Below are positions 1 to 10,339 of a stretch of DNA of 64,000 bases, in pieces. Each line of letters begins with the position of its first letter. Within the stretch, counting starts at the first letter, position 1. The notes beneath the pieces were generated by a model that did no database searches, had not been told where the DNA came from, and worked only from the letters and a program-made list of their open reading frames with translations. The translations under genes were made by a program, and so were the position numbers. The stretch comes from Oscheius dolichura (Eukaryota; Nematoda; Chromadorea; Rhabditida; Rhabditidae): positions 3,844,001 to 3,908,000 of the forward strand of contig OW051493.1 in the NCBI GenBank assembly GCA_932521035.1, in the 5' to 3' direction.

Positions 1-178
1 GCCGCAGAAGATCCTGCTGGTCTTCATCTGCTCTGGGAATTTCGATGAGTTCTCCGGAGCCCTCCTCGGTAATCGTAATATCAATAGGTGCAGAATATAT
101 ACAGTTACTCGTAAGTAGAAGTAAATAGATAATAATTAGGGGGAATCCGAAGAAGAGTGTGCGAGGCGAGGGCCGCAT
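1..178 (-). CDS. N-terminus of a secreted protein (partial, runs off left edge)
   Basis: The minus-strand frame is open from an ATG at 176-178 to the window edge (59 codons). It starts with a basic n-region and a strong hydrophobic stretch (residues about 8-25, FFGFPLIIIYLLLLTS), then Asn-Cys and an acidic segment ending near DEDQQDLLR, which is a classic signal peptide followed by a hydrophilic chain. A second in-frame ATG lies three codons upstream (185-187), so the start is ambiguous. No family is recognisable in this fragment. The rest of the gene lies left of the window. Seen: open frame and signal peptide. Inferred: secretion. Confidence 0.55.
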   Translation of the reverse strand, partial: MRPSPRTLFFGFPLIIIYLLLLTSNCIYSAPIDITITEEGSGELIEIPRADEDQQDLLR

Positions 179-890
179 TGCATACATTACATAGACTACG
201 GCAGCCAGGTGCAGGGCGACCAAAACAAAAATCGCGGGAGATATCAAGGGATAAGGTCATCCCGCGAAGATGGACAACCACAACGCCTATCAGTACCCGC
301 TGATGAGTTTAGGGTCCGAGGAGGAGACGTTGCCCAAAAAGTGACTATTTGGGGGGAGGATGAGTGGCAGGCAATGGGGGTGAGCTGGAGAGGGCGGCCA
401 GGGAGATGAGGACAACTCATTTTGCCACTAAATGACTCTATTTTTGATTAACAGATAGTGAAATGAAGATGAAGGCCTTCAATGAACACAAACCAAACGC
501 TCATCAGTATCCACAATCCAGATGCTCAAAAGAGTTGTTCTATCTGCCCCTTCCCTTGTGGCCAGTTCCTCTAGAGCCACCTTCCAAAAGAACGACGAAT
601 CCCTCCTCAGAACAGTACTTTCTGAACTCTCCTCCGAAAGGTGAAGGTTCACAGCCGAGATGATTATTGACTGGGGAAGTCTAATTCGCCCGGCGAAGTA
701 TGCAGTGATAAGGTCAGGGGGATTGAGAACACCTATACGTATTGCTTATGGTCGGGGATTTCCCATCAGAGTTATCAAAAATGACGCTGTTTGTTTTCGA
801 AGCGTTCCCTTTCGGAGATCAATTGTGATTCAGAGCCTCCTTCTTTTATCGACGTCCGGAATGATATCAGTTGTCGGCTGCCCTCGGAAG
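179..890. other. Intergenic, no gene supported
   Basis: About 700 bases between the divergent partial secreted gene and the Cys-rich peptide gene. Short open frames on the plus strand (for example 463-663 and 660-1010) have no splice-consistent continuation, signal peptide or recognisable motif, and I treat them as chance. The region presumably carries both promoters. Confidence 0.4.
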
Positions 891-898
891 TATAAAAG
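891..898 (+). promoter_or_regulatory. TATA box of the Cys-rich peptide gene
   Basis: TATAAAAG lies 30 bases upstream of the ATG at 928, so the 5' UTR would be extremely short. A consensus TATA element directly before a small secreted-peptide gene suggests a strongly or inducibly transcribed gene without trans-splicing. Confidence 0.55.
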
Positions 899-927
899 AG
901 CAGGGCCCCCACAGTCCCTCTGCCCCG

Positions 928-1150
928 ATGAAGCTCTTCCTCTTCATCGTCTTATTCCTGAGTGCCATCCAAGTGTCCCTTACAGCCGTAGTTCTTTTTC
1001 CTCTTTTTAAAAACTCTTCCTCTTCAGAGTGTCAAATGTCAATATGCCTGCCGTGACTGGAACCGTTGCATGGATTTTGCCGTCTGGAACCCCGACCAGT
1101 GGATGGTTTGCGAGAACAAGAAGGAGGGGTGTAAATGTAAACGAACATAA
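928..1150 (+). CDS. 60-aa secreted six-cysteine peptide
   Basis: Two exons, 928-987 and 1028-1150, joined in phase 0 across a 40-nt intron (GTAGTT...TTCAG). Residues 1-20 form a signal peptide (MKLFLFIVLF...SLTA). The mature part of 40 residues has six cysteines spaced C-x3-C-x5-C-x13-C-x6-C-x-C and several tryptophans, ending CKCKRT. Six cysteines imply three disulfides. The CX3C and CXC pairs recall CS-alpha-beta peptides, but the order does not fit that fold's consensus, so I do not assign it. The next gene downstream is also a small secreted protein but unrelated in sequence. AATAAA at about 1336 could end the transcript. Role unknown: defence, signalling and venom-like roles are all only guesses. 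Confidence 0.7.
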
Positions 1151-1382
1151 ACTGAATTCAGCAATTCCAACAGTGTGTTGTAATGGGAAAAATGACTGTC
1201 CCATGGGGTAAAAGGACCGGCTTGACTCACAGCTGCTGTACGTTTGAACCCCTCCCTTCCCAGAGAGCCACCAGGGGTGACCGTCTCATTCATGGCTCAC
1301 TTGAGTCATCTCTCCGCGTGCGTTCTTCTTTTATTGGCAATAAATTACAGGCACTTTGGGGGGAGGGGGAGCCGGGGGGAGA

Positions 1383-2014
1383 TCAGTCGTCGCGGAGGGT
1401 GGAGGACTCTAGGTCGTGGCGGGTGGTGGACTCCTTGTCCTCGGCCGTCGCCGCGTCGTAGATCTTCTTCAACTCGGGGATGACTTCTGTCTGGGCAAAG
1501 TCGGAGGCCTTCTCGGCTTTCTGAAGCACAGATTCTCTATATTTTAAAAGGGGCTCACGTCTGATAGCCACTCTCTGATGGTTTTATGTGTCTCTGGGTC
1601 CTGGAGCTTCTCCTTGGCCGCGTTGAACTTCTCCCTGAAGACCTCTGTTTGATTGATTCTAGAAGCTTTGTTGCATTTCAGAAAACCGCCACCACCACCT
1701 CCCCCACTCCAACTACAATTTAAAATACTATTTAATTGAGGGACAGACACAAAAAGCTCGGTGTCCACCTACTTTACGACTTCTTTAACGGCATCCTTGG
1801 CATTCTCATATTTTTCTCTGAAATAGCCTCTACCCCGAGCTGACTCTACCCGAAATGAAGACCCCTACCTGATGGTTGGACTGGCAGTCTCCTTTACCCA
1901 ACTGGCGGCCGACGTCAATCCCCCGGTGACCGATTCTGTGAAGGAGTCCCACCAGTCGGCGTTGACCGTGGAGACGGAGACGAGGAGAAGGGCACAGAGG
2001 ACGAAGACACGCAT
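1383..2014 (-). CDS. 142-aa secreted amphipathic-helical protein
   Basis: Four exons on the minus strand: 1869-2014, 1773-1817, 1559-1658 and 1383-1520. Phases agree throughout and total 143 codons with the stop. A signal peptide (MRVFVLCALLLVSVSTVNA) precedes a mature chain rich in Lys, Glu and Ala, such as REKYENAKDAVKEVV and FREKFNAAKEKLQDPET. The chain is predicted to form amphipathic helices resembling LEA-like or apolipoprotein-like segments, and it has no cysteines. It ends in a charged tail (STLRDD). The reading frame and splice sites are clear, but I do not recognise the family. A 3' splice site (TTCTTTTCAG) about 30 nt before the ATG could be a 5'-UTR intron end or a trans-splice acceptor. 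Confidence 0.7.
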
Positions 2015-3484
2015 GTTTTTCTGTAAAAGACTGGCTGAAAAGAAAGAAAAACGAGACCGACATCATAGGAAATGGAAATTCATACGGGGAGGAATAAAAA
2101 AGACAGCTAATACGAGGGTTACAGACGAGAGAAAGGGAACTCTGCCCCCATCTCTGCTATCATGGGGGATGAGTCAGCCAGCTAACGGAGGCAATATAAA
2201 CCGAGCGTTATTGTGTTGTTGGAAATCGATGATTCAATCACTCGTCGAACCTAGCCAAATCAACTAGTTTTCTCTAGATAAAAGGCGGGAGAAACGGCCG
2301 GGGAACGCGGCAGAGCGACACAGCATATGCTAATGAACGAGGAGGGCTACTTGTCGCCTGTTTGATCCGGTGACGTCGCGTCGGGTTACAAGAGGCCCTG
2401 TCTGTCGATGGTCACCTCGAGACTTTTCACACTATTACAACGGTCACTGGGCAGAGTAAGGAAGAGGGAAACGAGGATGGCCGAGGTGGCAATGAATCAC
2501 AGCCACAGCCTTGTCTGCTGAAGGACGATTGCGGTGGATTTGGAACTGGTCTCGTTCCCAGCTGAATCATCGCCGTTCAGGAGCAGCTTCCGGGAATTAA
2601 CACCCGGGGGCGACTGGAAAGTGTCTCTTCCTCGGATTTCAGTATAGTGCTCTTGATACGAGACTAGATGTTGCAGATGCATCATGGCCTCCTCTCCCAA
2701 TTATAAAAACAAACAAGAAGCCGAGGGGGACAAATACGGTCGGGGCGAGAAGATGCTCGCCTATGAGTAGCCGCTTGAACCAGGAAGAAAGAGAAAAAAA
2801 CAAGTAAAGGGGAAAAAGGCACTGGATCCAGGCGGAAGCCGATTGCAAGGTGTAATAGAAGTGGAACAGCTGAGGCGGATTGTGACCTCGCACGGGTTAC
2901 CGGTTCAAAAAACGGTAGGGGTACCTGCTCCGGGTGGCGCAACAATAAGTACTCGTAGCCTAGAAAGAATACCGACGAGAACAACTAAGGGAGGATCCTC
3001 CTCTTCCCCCATACAATAGTAGACTATTTCCCAAAAGGAGACTGTTCCTCTCATGGCACCTCATCTGCCTGGGTGTTACCCATCGGCTTTCCTCTTTGCT
3101 TTGCATAATCTCTGACTATTTCCGGTGACTGTTGACTTTCGCCCCGGAAAGGCGGGCTCTAATTGGAGCTCATCCATTAATACTGAGCCAACAGAGCACC
3201 CTTACCTGTGGCAGAGAGTACTGGCCGGGGCGAGACCCAGAGAACAGGTGCTGAAGCGGCTATTACCACCACAACAGAGGGACGAGCCGGAAGGGGTCTG
3301 CCTGGAAATGGTTTCCCTTTTGATCTGGTCGAGCGAGACTGGAGAACAAGTCTTCTGTCAAGTGAAATGGAGGGAAAAGTTTTGAACTGCAATTAGCTCT
3401 CGGGTGATGATTTAACGCCCACTGACGAGCTTGGGTTCAAGTTCAGGTTCATGGTTGCGCGGTAGCGGCTGGACTGGAACATTC
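2015..3484. other. Intergenic, no gene supported
   Basis: About 1.5 kb with only short competing open frames on both strands. The minus-strand frame at 2497-2700 (67 codons) and overlapping frames at 2639-2984 have no splice partners, signal peptides or motifs that I can defend. A TATAAA at about 2196 on the plus strand is not followed by a usable gene. Confidence 0.35.
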
Positions 3485-3491
3485 TATAAAG
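3485..3491 (+). promoter_or_regulatory. Possible TATA box with 5'-UTR exon for the lipase
   Basis: TATAAAG is followed about 40 bases later by a donor-like CTACAG/GTGAGG. A 3' splice site (AACTTTTCAG) sits immediately before the lipase ATG at 4037. This allows a short noncoding first exon spliced over roughly 0.5 kb, although the same acceptor could instead receive a spliced leader. Confidence 0.3.
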
Positions 3492-4036
3492 AGGGGCATC
3501 CAGGAATGGCTACCTCAGTCCTTCTCTACAGGTGAGGAACTATACGAAAATCGCTCTTCCAATGGTAAAGGGTTGTTCCAACTGATCAACCGAGAAGATT
3601 TCCCAGACCAGTACTCTTGTATTTGATGAAACCATGTACGTAACTGCCCTCAAAGAAGAGGTTTCCCCAGCTGCCGTGCCCTTTGCTTTCCCTTTAAATT
3701 GCCTCTCTTTCTCTCCCTTTCAATAATTTCAACCGCCAGTCCCACCTGCCATCCGGCTTCTTCCATCGGCTGCCCTGGGGTGTTCCTCCCGTGACCAGCT
3801 TTGGCTTTCCCCCCATCCCCCTAGGGGAAGCCTGTTCTCCCGGCCGTGGGCATTGTTGCTAGCCGCACAGTATGTGTGATATCTCTCCTCCCCTCCATCC
3901 GGCCGTAACCTCAGACCTGCTTTTCTGTTTTTCGCCTCGTCTCCCTCTATCCCCCACGCTTCATTGGCAGTCTCCTCCATTCGTCAGGATCCATTGACTT
4001 TCGCCCCGATTTTCTCGATGATTTTGAACTTTTCAG

Positions 4037-5222
4037 ATGATTCTGCGAACAGTTTCACTTTTCCTGCTGGTTGCTTCGGTAAGAGCCGACTTCTCTCCAG
4101 ATTTCTCCCAATGGCTGGAGAATTATTACGGTCCACAAATTCGAGACCAGTTGGAACGGTTTGTTGTCCCTCGTCGACTGCTAAAAGTAGAAAACAATTT
4201 AGAAAAGACCTCGGTGTGAAGGGATCCTTCGGAGGAAAGGCCAACTCCCTAGATAGGCTGATCCGGCAGCCGGTAGTCTTCGTCCATGGGGTTTCTGACA
4301 CGGCAGGAGACAAAATGAGACAGGCGGCCGACCAATACAAGTCCGTTTCTGCCATTGTTTTTTTTTAATCAAAGAATTCAGAGGAAAGGGCTACCGTGAC
4401 AATGAACTCTATTCGACGACGTATTTCAACGGGGCACAGGACAACCCGGTCAAGTGGGTCGAGTACAGTATGCGCTGTGAATACGTCAAACAGGTGAAAC
4501 TTCACTTTTTACGGAAAGAGGGAGAATGGTTCAGGTGAGGGCAATGCTGGTAGCGGTCAGACTTTACACCGGACGAGCCGTCGATGTCATCGGCTTCTCG
4601 CTGGGTGTTCCCATCGCCCGGAAGGCAATCCTCGGAGGTGAGCCCGTCCTCCTCTCTTTATGGTGACAATTCAGGATATTGTGTGGACACGGGAGAGTAT
4701 CTCGGCAATTCTCTGACCAAATACATCGACACCTTTGTTGGAGTAGCCGGACCCAACCATGGAGTAGCCCCGCAGGTACGTGTCTTCCCTCCCCCATCGT
4801 ATAGACAAGCTTCAGGCAGGCGGCATCTCCCTCCCGGCGTGCGTATTGAGCATCCTCCCCATCTGCAATCAAGTAACGGGCCTGTATTCCGGTTTCTGCC
4901 CAAGGGAAAGCGAATTCCTCCAGGTTTTTATCGTATTTTCCCTATAAATCGGTTTTTTTTTCTAGAATATCAACGCTCAGGCTGGCTATGAGGCCAAGTA
5001 CGTGTACACAATCTTCACGAAAAAGGACCAAATGGTCGGCTTCACCGTCTGTAACCAGGTAGGGCCGGTGGCTTACAAGTAAATAGCCTCATGCTCTAGA
5101 TAACATCCAAAATAGCCGGCCAAACGGCAGAGAAAGTCTACGACGAGCTGACCCACGACCAGGCATTCCACAATACCCACGACGTCCAGGTGGCAATGAT
5201 GATGGAACACCGAGTCATCTAA
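4037..5222 (+). CDS. Secreted triacylglycerol lipase, class 2 (EstA/EstB type)
   Basis: Eight exons (4037-4158, 4203-4340, 4382-4493, 4535-4637, 4675-4775, 4816-4923, 4966-5058, 5100-5222) give 299 aa with consistent phases. Residues 1-18 are a signal peptide. The N-terminal QLER/KDLG..GSFGGK block, the PVVFVHG oxyanion strand (near residue 70) and the GFSLGVP nucleophile elbow (GxSxG) identify the alpha/beta-hydrolase family expanded in nematodes (lips genes). Late Asp and His candidates occur in CNQ..., THD and HNTHDVQ. The length is usual for the family. It should hydrolyse acyl esters outside the cell or in the gut lumen. The ATG directly follows a 3' splice site, which suggests trans-splicing or a 5'-UTR intron. 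All seven introns are 36-44 nt. Confidence 0.9.
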
Positions 5223-6203
5223 TAGCTCCTCTGCCCCTCTCTACCTCACTCGAAGCAGACATATCACCTAGTAAATTATTGTCTTAACAGAGAGAAGAGA
5301 ATCATGACAGCTGTCACTTGAGGGGACTATTTTTTAGAAGATGGTGTTCGGTCGCCGTCATAGGAAGGTGAACATGCTGCAAAAGAGGGAAAAGCTCTGC
5401 CCGATCCCCTCAAAACAGCAGAGCCTATTTGTTTTTTCGACTTTTGACGCCAGCTGCACTGTGTGGTCAATATTGAGCCAACTAAAGACAGGGAGAAAGA
5501 CACGGAACGCGAAAGAGTCACGTCTAATGCCTGCCTTTAATGGGCCACCTCATCCGGACTTTTCCGGTTTAGGGGAATGCCTCTCCTTCTAAAGGACTGA
5601 ATATTTGTAGATCAGCCGTCATTTGCTCTGTGGTTTCTCCCCTAGAAGCCAAAGAGAACTTCTCCAACCATATCGGTAGCAAGCTCTTCCCTGGACGGCC
5701 TTTTGTGTGGAGGGCTTCCCGGGAAGTCTCGAGCTCCGAGGGGGCTTCTGGAAGGTGCAGCCGCTGGTCGATGAAAGCTGCCATTGTATTGGGTGTTTTT
5801 AAAAGAGGAGAGTAGTATACCCATTCGTCAGAATGGGGAGGACAACGCGCAAACCAGCTCGGATAACCCCGGATGAGTTCTTTTGAACGACTTTTGTCTG
5901 CGAAATCATCAACAACACGGTTTCGGAGTAGAATAGAAGAGATAACAAAAGAAAGACTTTATTATAATACTCTTTGGGACGTGGTCCAAGTGAAAGGGGA
6001 AGAAAAACAGAAGGAGAAAGACCAAATACTGAGCATTTGCATCACTGTTGACAGTGAAGGGCGTGCTACTGCCTCGGGCGACAATAGCACCAGAAATTAG
6101 TACATAGTACATACCGATAACTCTAAGCTGACTGCTTAGAACACACATTTTGAAAAACTGAAAGGAAAGCAGAGGATCGGGGGGACATTCAATGTTAGCG
6201 GAA
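5223..6203. other. Intergenic; 3' ends of two convergent genes
   Basis: The lipase (plus) and the MBL-fold gene (minus) converge here. A minus-strand AATAAA at 5958-5963 could terminate the MBL gene about 240 bases after its stop. The open frames at 5341-5592, 5569-5784 and 5873-6100 show no coding features. Confidence 0.35.
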
Positions 6204-9200
6204 TTAGGCCTGGTTGAGCATGTGGCGCTGGGCCAGCAGCCGTGTACATCCCGCTTTTTGCCTGGAAACGATTCCTTTATAATTTATTTGGATTGGGGGA
6301 TACCTGTAGTGGGGGAGCACCCTGAATGGCTGGCCGTGGCCTGGAACGATCCAGTCGGCCATACAGATGATCAAATTGGCATTTTGGCGCTTGATCGCGG
6401 CATCCCAGACCCCTTCGTCGGCCATGGCGTCTCGCTGAAACGTGGTTGCTTAGTGGGACAGGGAGGGGGGAGAACCTTGTCGGCCACAAGAGCCTCACTG
6501 GGGATGAGGTCGCCAGCGATGGCCATGGTTCCGTATCCGGCCACGTTGTGGACGAGGACGGTCAGATCGTGCTGGGTGTGGCCGGGTGTCTTCCAGACCT
6601 CGATGTTGGTGGACAGTTTACGGTAGGGACGCTGGAAGACACCATATTTAAATGATATAAAAGGGACGAACCTCTTTGAGCTCGGTGGGGGTGACGTGTC
6701 GTCCGATGTATTCCATTGAATGGAAGAGGATGGGCTTCTGGGCGAAGAAGTTCAGGTTGCCCATGTGGCCGGGGTGGCCGTGGGTGATGACAACAGTCGT
6801 GATCTGGTCGAGAGTGACCTGTTCCTTGGCCAGACCTGAAACAGTCCATTTAGTAGGTACATTGTAAGAAGAAGTGACACGAGACGACAGCCAGCCCCAC
6901 CCTCTACATGAACGTGGTCATCGTCGCGTTTCTCTCCTTCTGTTTCTCGCTCTTCAAATACTTCTGTAGCATGTCGGAGACCTCCTTCTCCCTTATCGTA
7001 TTGTAACAGCTCCAGAGGATAACGAAGAGACATGACTGGATGACGGTCGCCCCTGCCCCGACGCCGGCCGCCGTGGCCGCGTGGCCGTCGACGATCTCCT
7101 TCGCGTGATGGTACTCCGTGTTAAATCCTTTGGCGATGATGTCTCCGAGGAAATAAGACTCGCTGAGACAGAAATAGACGAGAAGAAAGGTCAGAGCATA
7201 GCATCCTAATACTGTGGTGGCCTTCAGGACGAGTTTAGGTACGATGAAGGTAGACTTCTCCTGGGCAAATCCAACCCAACTGAAGGCGATGCAACAGAGA
7301 TGGAGGGCGTATAGGATGCCCATACAACTGACCGCGGAGGTGGCCAGGAGATTGAATCTATTACGGATAGGGGGGAGGAGAGGGGCAGACTCACCCGTAT
7401 TCTTGGAGAATATGGACACTTTTAAAGAATACGAGAGAGAGAAATACGGTATCCAGGAACCCGATGATGGTACCGATTGTTCTGGCTCGCTTAGCCGTGC
7501 AACATCTGACCATTTGACTGGAAGAGTGTGGCCTGGTTGAACGGGAGGACGGAGAGATTTAAAAGTAACAGGGGCTTAAGTGAAGAGGGCGGCCGGAAGG
7601 GGTTCAAGCGTGGACTCTTGGGCAAGAAGAGGCCTTTCGGGGCGCAAACGAGCGCCAAATTGGGTTTGCCGGGCACCTTCGCAACAAGCTCAAAGAGAGA
7701 AGGTGGCATCCTCCGGCGGATGGAGCTCTAACTGGCGGAGAGATCAATTCTGACAGCCCCGAGGAAGAGATTGCCGAAAGGGGAAGTCGCCCGTAATGTG
7801 AGAAGATGAAAACAATTCAGCCGGGGCGGCCCCGATTGTTTGAAAAAACCAATAGGGTGACCAACTCCGCCCAGGGAGTGCTAAAAGTGAATCGGAATGG
7901 AAATGAAGCCGGAAGAGTGCAGAGGGAACTCACTCTGGAGGAGGCGTTCGGTGTCGGAGGAGGCGCCCGTGTCGATGAGGACGAGATATCCGTTGTCGTT
8001 GACGAGGGTGATGGCTCCCACGGCCTCCACTTGTCCATCCTAAAGAGAGGGGTTCAAAGGGAACACGCGAAGAGTACTTACTCGGAGTGGTCGGATGCTT
8101 CCAGCCTGGAGGACAGAGACGTTGACATTATTCCTTGGGGGCTGAGTGGAAGTCCAGAGTCGAGCCCAGGGGTTGGCTTTGGTTGTTGTCGGGGCCTGAG
8201 TGGTTGTCGTAGTCCTGAAAGCATCTGTTGTACAATAAAAGGCAGTGGCCTACGTGGTGGGCGTAGTGGTCGTGGGTTCCTCGGTAGTGGTCGAAGTGAT
8301 GGTCAGTTCGGTCGTTGTCTCCCCGATTCTGTTGTAGACAGTGGGCCAGTTGGTCCTGTCCTTGATGTACCATGGAGCCTTCTTGGTGCTTCCCGGGAGG
8401 CCGACCCATTTGGGGGCCTGGGTGGGGGTGACCGTGTTCCAGCTGAAGGGAGGGCGGACAGAGGAGGCTGGCCTTCCTGTAATTCAGAATGGAATAATCA
8501 ATTAATAAGTACAAACCAATTGGTCGTTGTCCTCCTTGGGTGGGTCGTGTGTCCTTACAGCAGATGGATCGGCCGAGGGCGAAGGACTGATCACAGAGGT
8601 AGCCGACTGGGCAGTCTCCGATGGAGGATGGCCGGCAGTAGGCGAAGTCCGAGGCCAGGAGCAGCGGCTCGGCTCCAAAAGGACATACTGAAAAGGACAC
8701 GTCCCGTTTATAGTCTCCTCATGGATCCCCTTGACCCCCGGGGGGACTGAATGGGCTGCCGTGAACAGAGTAGAGTGAGGTGCACGACTGTTTGTACTGG
8801 CTTCATGGCCCAGTCAAACAGCCCCGGACCAGGTAGATCGCAATGTGGCCACCACGGCGGAAAGAGAAGACGATGCCCGGACAAGTGTTGACTAGGACAA
8901 CAAAAGTTACCCCTTCGGGAGACGGAGGGTGACTAAACGAATGCGCGAGGTATTCGTTTTCAACTGGGGGAGATGGAGATGGTCCGGGAGGATCTGGGGA
9001 TCGGCTTAGCCCACCCGTCTCTTTGTAGTGTTGCGTGGCTTTACAAAAAGTGCAAGGTGATCGGGCGAGAAACGGTTCGTACTTTCAAGTGGCTCCGCAG
9101 GTTTTTCCTCGACTTCCGTAACAGAAGCCCGACACGCGCTCTCAAATACGCTGGCCGCCGCCTGCCCCCTCCTTCAGCTTGGTGATGGTCGGCCATCGTC

Positions 9201-10339
9201 GCTTTGTTCAAACTTAAACAGTTAAAAAGATCAGAGGGAGGTGGCCCGATTTGGGCAGGGTCGGAGGTAAAGCCTCTCACGTTTTTCAAACTGTTTGAAG
9301 ACGCGATTAGGGTAATCCCCCGCTAAATAGGGAAGACGTCGCCAGAGGGACACGAGAAAAGTGCAAACTGGTCATTTGAGACCATAGAGAGCATTTCCTC
9401 CTTGGGAAGAAGTGAGGACGTCTGTATAGATTGGGCTCTCTTCCAAAGAGAAAGAGGAAAAGGCCGGGCAGATCGAGGTCAAAGTTTTCCAGTTTTATGT
9501 TCTACAGTCCTGTGTGTTCTTTCTCTATGAAATTTCCAGACTATCGGTGACATCAAGAGTTTTTATAGCCAGCCCGGCTATCCTCTCCCTTCCCCAAGGG
9601 AAGTGTCATCACGTCGCGTGCAAACAGGAACGTGCGAGGCGCGATTGCCCCCACTCAAATAGCCAGAAAGAGGAGCCGATTAGCTGAGAATTTGCGGGTG
9701 ACGGGGTGGTAAAGAAGAGTGAGAAAAAGCGCGTCTGATACTGACCGTCGCGGTTCGTTGTCGTCGGTTCGATGGTCGTCGTCGTGGGCAGGGCGGTCGA
9801 TTCTTTTACAATGGCGGCGGTGGTCGTCTCTTTGTCGTTTCCGAAGCCAAGTAACCTAAGAAATCTCTCCGTCTTTAGACACTTTTATGGCTTGTTTTAG
9901 GTCAGAGGTATCATGGCATATTGTGAAAATGGAGAAGGAAGCTCTTTAGGGTTAGAGGGGTAACAACTGTACCCATAAGGAATACTGGGGCAGGGGAGAT
10001 AGGGGCCTTTTGTAATGTATGAGAATGTTGGAATATGAGTTAAAGAGAAGAAACAGAGGAGGAAGAGGAGGAGGAGTATTAGAGAATGGACCAACCTGAG
10101 GATAGTACCCGTGAGATCCCCGTCCGCTCCGTCTGAGGGAATACTTTTTCGACTAGCTAATATCCACTGCCTCAGCTGTTCTGTCGTGGCGGCTGAGCTT
10201 GACCCTAAATCCAATTTTCTGTGTCATCATCATCCAGTAGATGTTAATGTGAATAAATAGAGTGTGGAAAGGTGTGTGAAATGTGGCGTTCACCTGATAA
10301 TGTGAGTACTGTGGCCAAAGCGATCGTGATGAGCCGCAT
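6204..10339 (-). CDS. Secreted MBLAC1-like metallo-beta-lactamase-fold protein with Lustrin-type domain
   Basis: Eleven exons: 10294-10339, 10096-10204, 9746-9855, 8517-8687, 8254-8476, 8082-8214, 7934-8039, 6672-6835, 6476-6631, 6304-6434 and 6204-6261. They give 468 aa with all phases matching. In order: a signal peptide (MRLITIALATVLTLS), a short linker, a Thr-rich stretch, a Lustrin-type Cys-rich domain (about residues 89-130, CPFG...DCPVGYLCDQ...ICC), a Pro/Thr-rich linker, and an MBL fold from about residue 250 (LVLIDTGASS, THGHPGHMGN, TPGHTQHD, IAGDLIPSE, VPGHGQPFRV). The last motif closely resembles human MBLAC1 (PGHGPPFRV), and C. elegans SWIP-10 is of this family. The canonical HxHxDH reads HGHPGH, so the Asp ligand is Gly. 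Introns of 1058 and 1098 nt are unusually long for this locus, and the second holds another gene. The last 42-nt intron could be retained in frame. Confidence 0.85.
6904..7513 (-). CDS. Nested four-TM membrane protein (190 aa)
   Basis: Two exons (7395-7513, 6904-7357) joined across a 37-nt intron give 190 aa. After a basic start (MVRCCTAKRARTIG) there are four hydrophobic segments: TIIGFLDTVFLSLVFF, SCMGILYALHLCCIAFSW, TTVLGCYALTFLLVYFCL and AATAAGVGAGATVIQSCLFV. A charged tail ends in KSEKQKERNATMTTFM. This resembles small nematode tetraspan proteins of MARVEL or LAPTM-like topology, but I cannot assign a family. The whole gene lies inside the intron between MBL-fold exons 7934-8039 and 6672-6835, on the same strand. 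Those flanking exons join in phase to a continuous MBL fold, so the nesting is real unless the two mRNAs are mis-modelled. Confidence 0.75.

Noticed and set aside
7806-8750. 314-codon plus-strand frame
   Set aside because: It is the shadow of the Thr-rich and Lustrin exons of the MBL-fold gene on the other strand; the minus strand has splice-consistent, motif-bearing exons.
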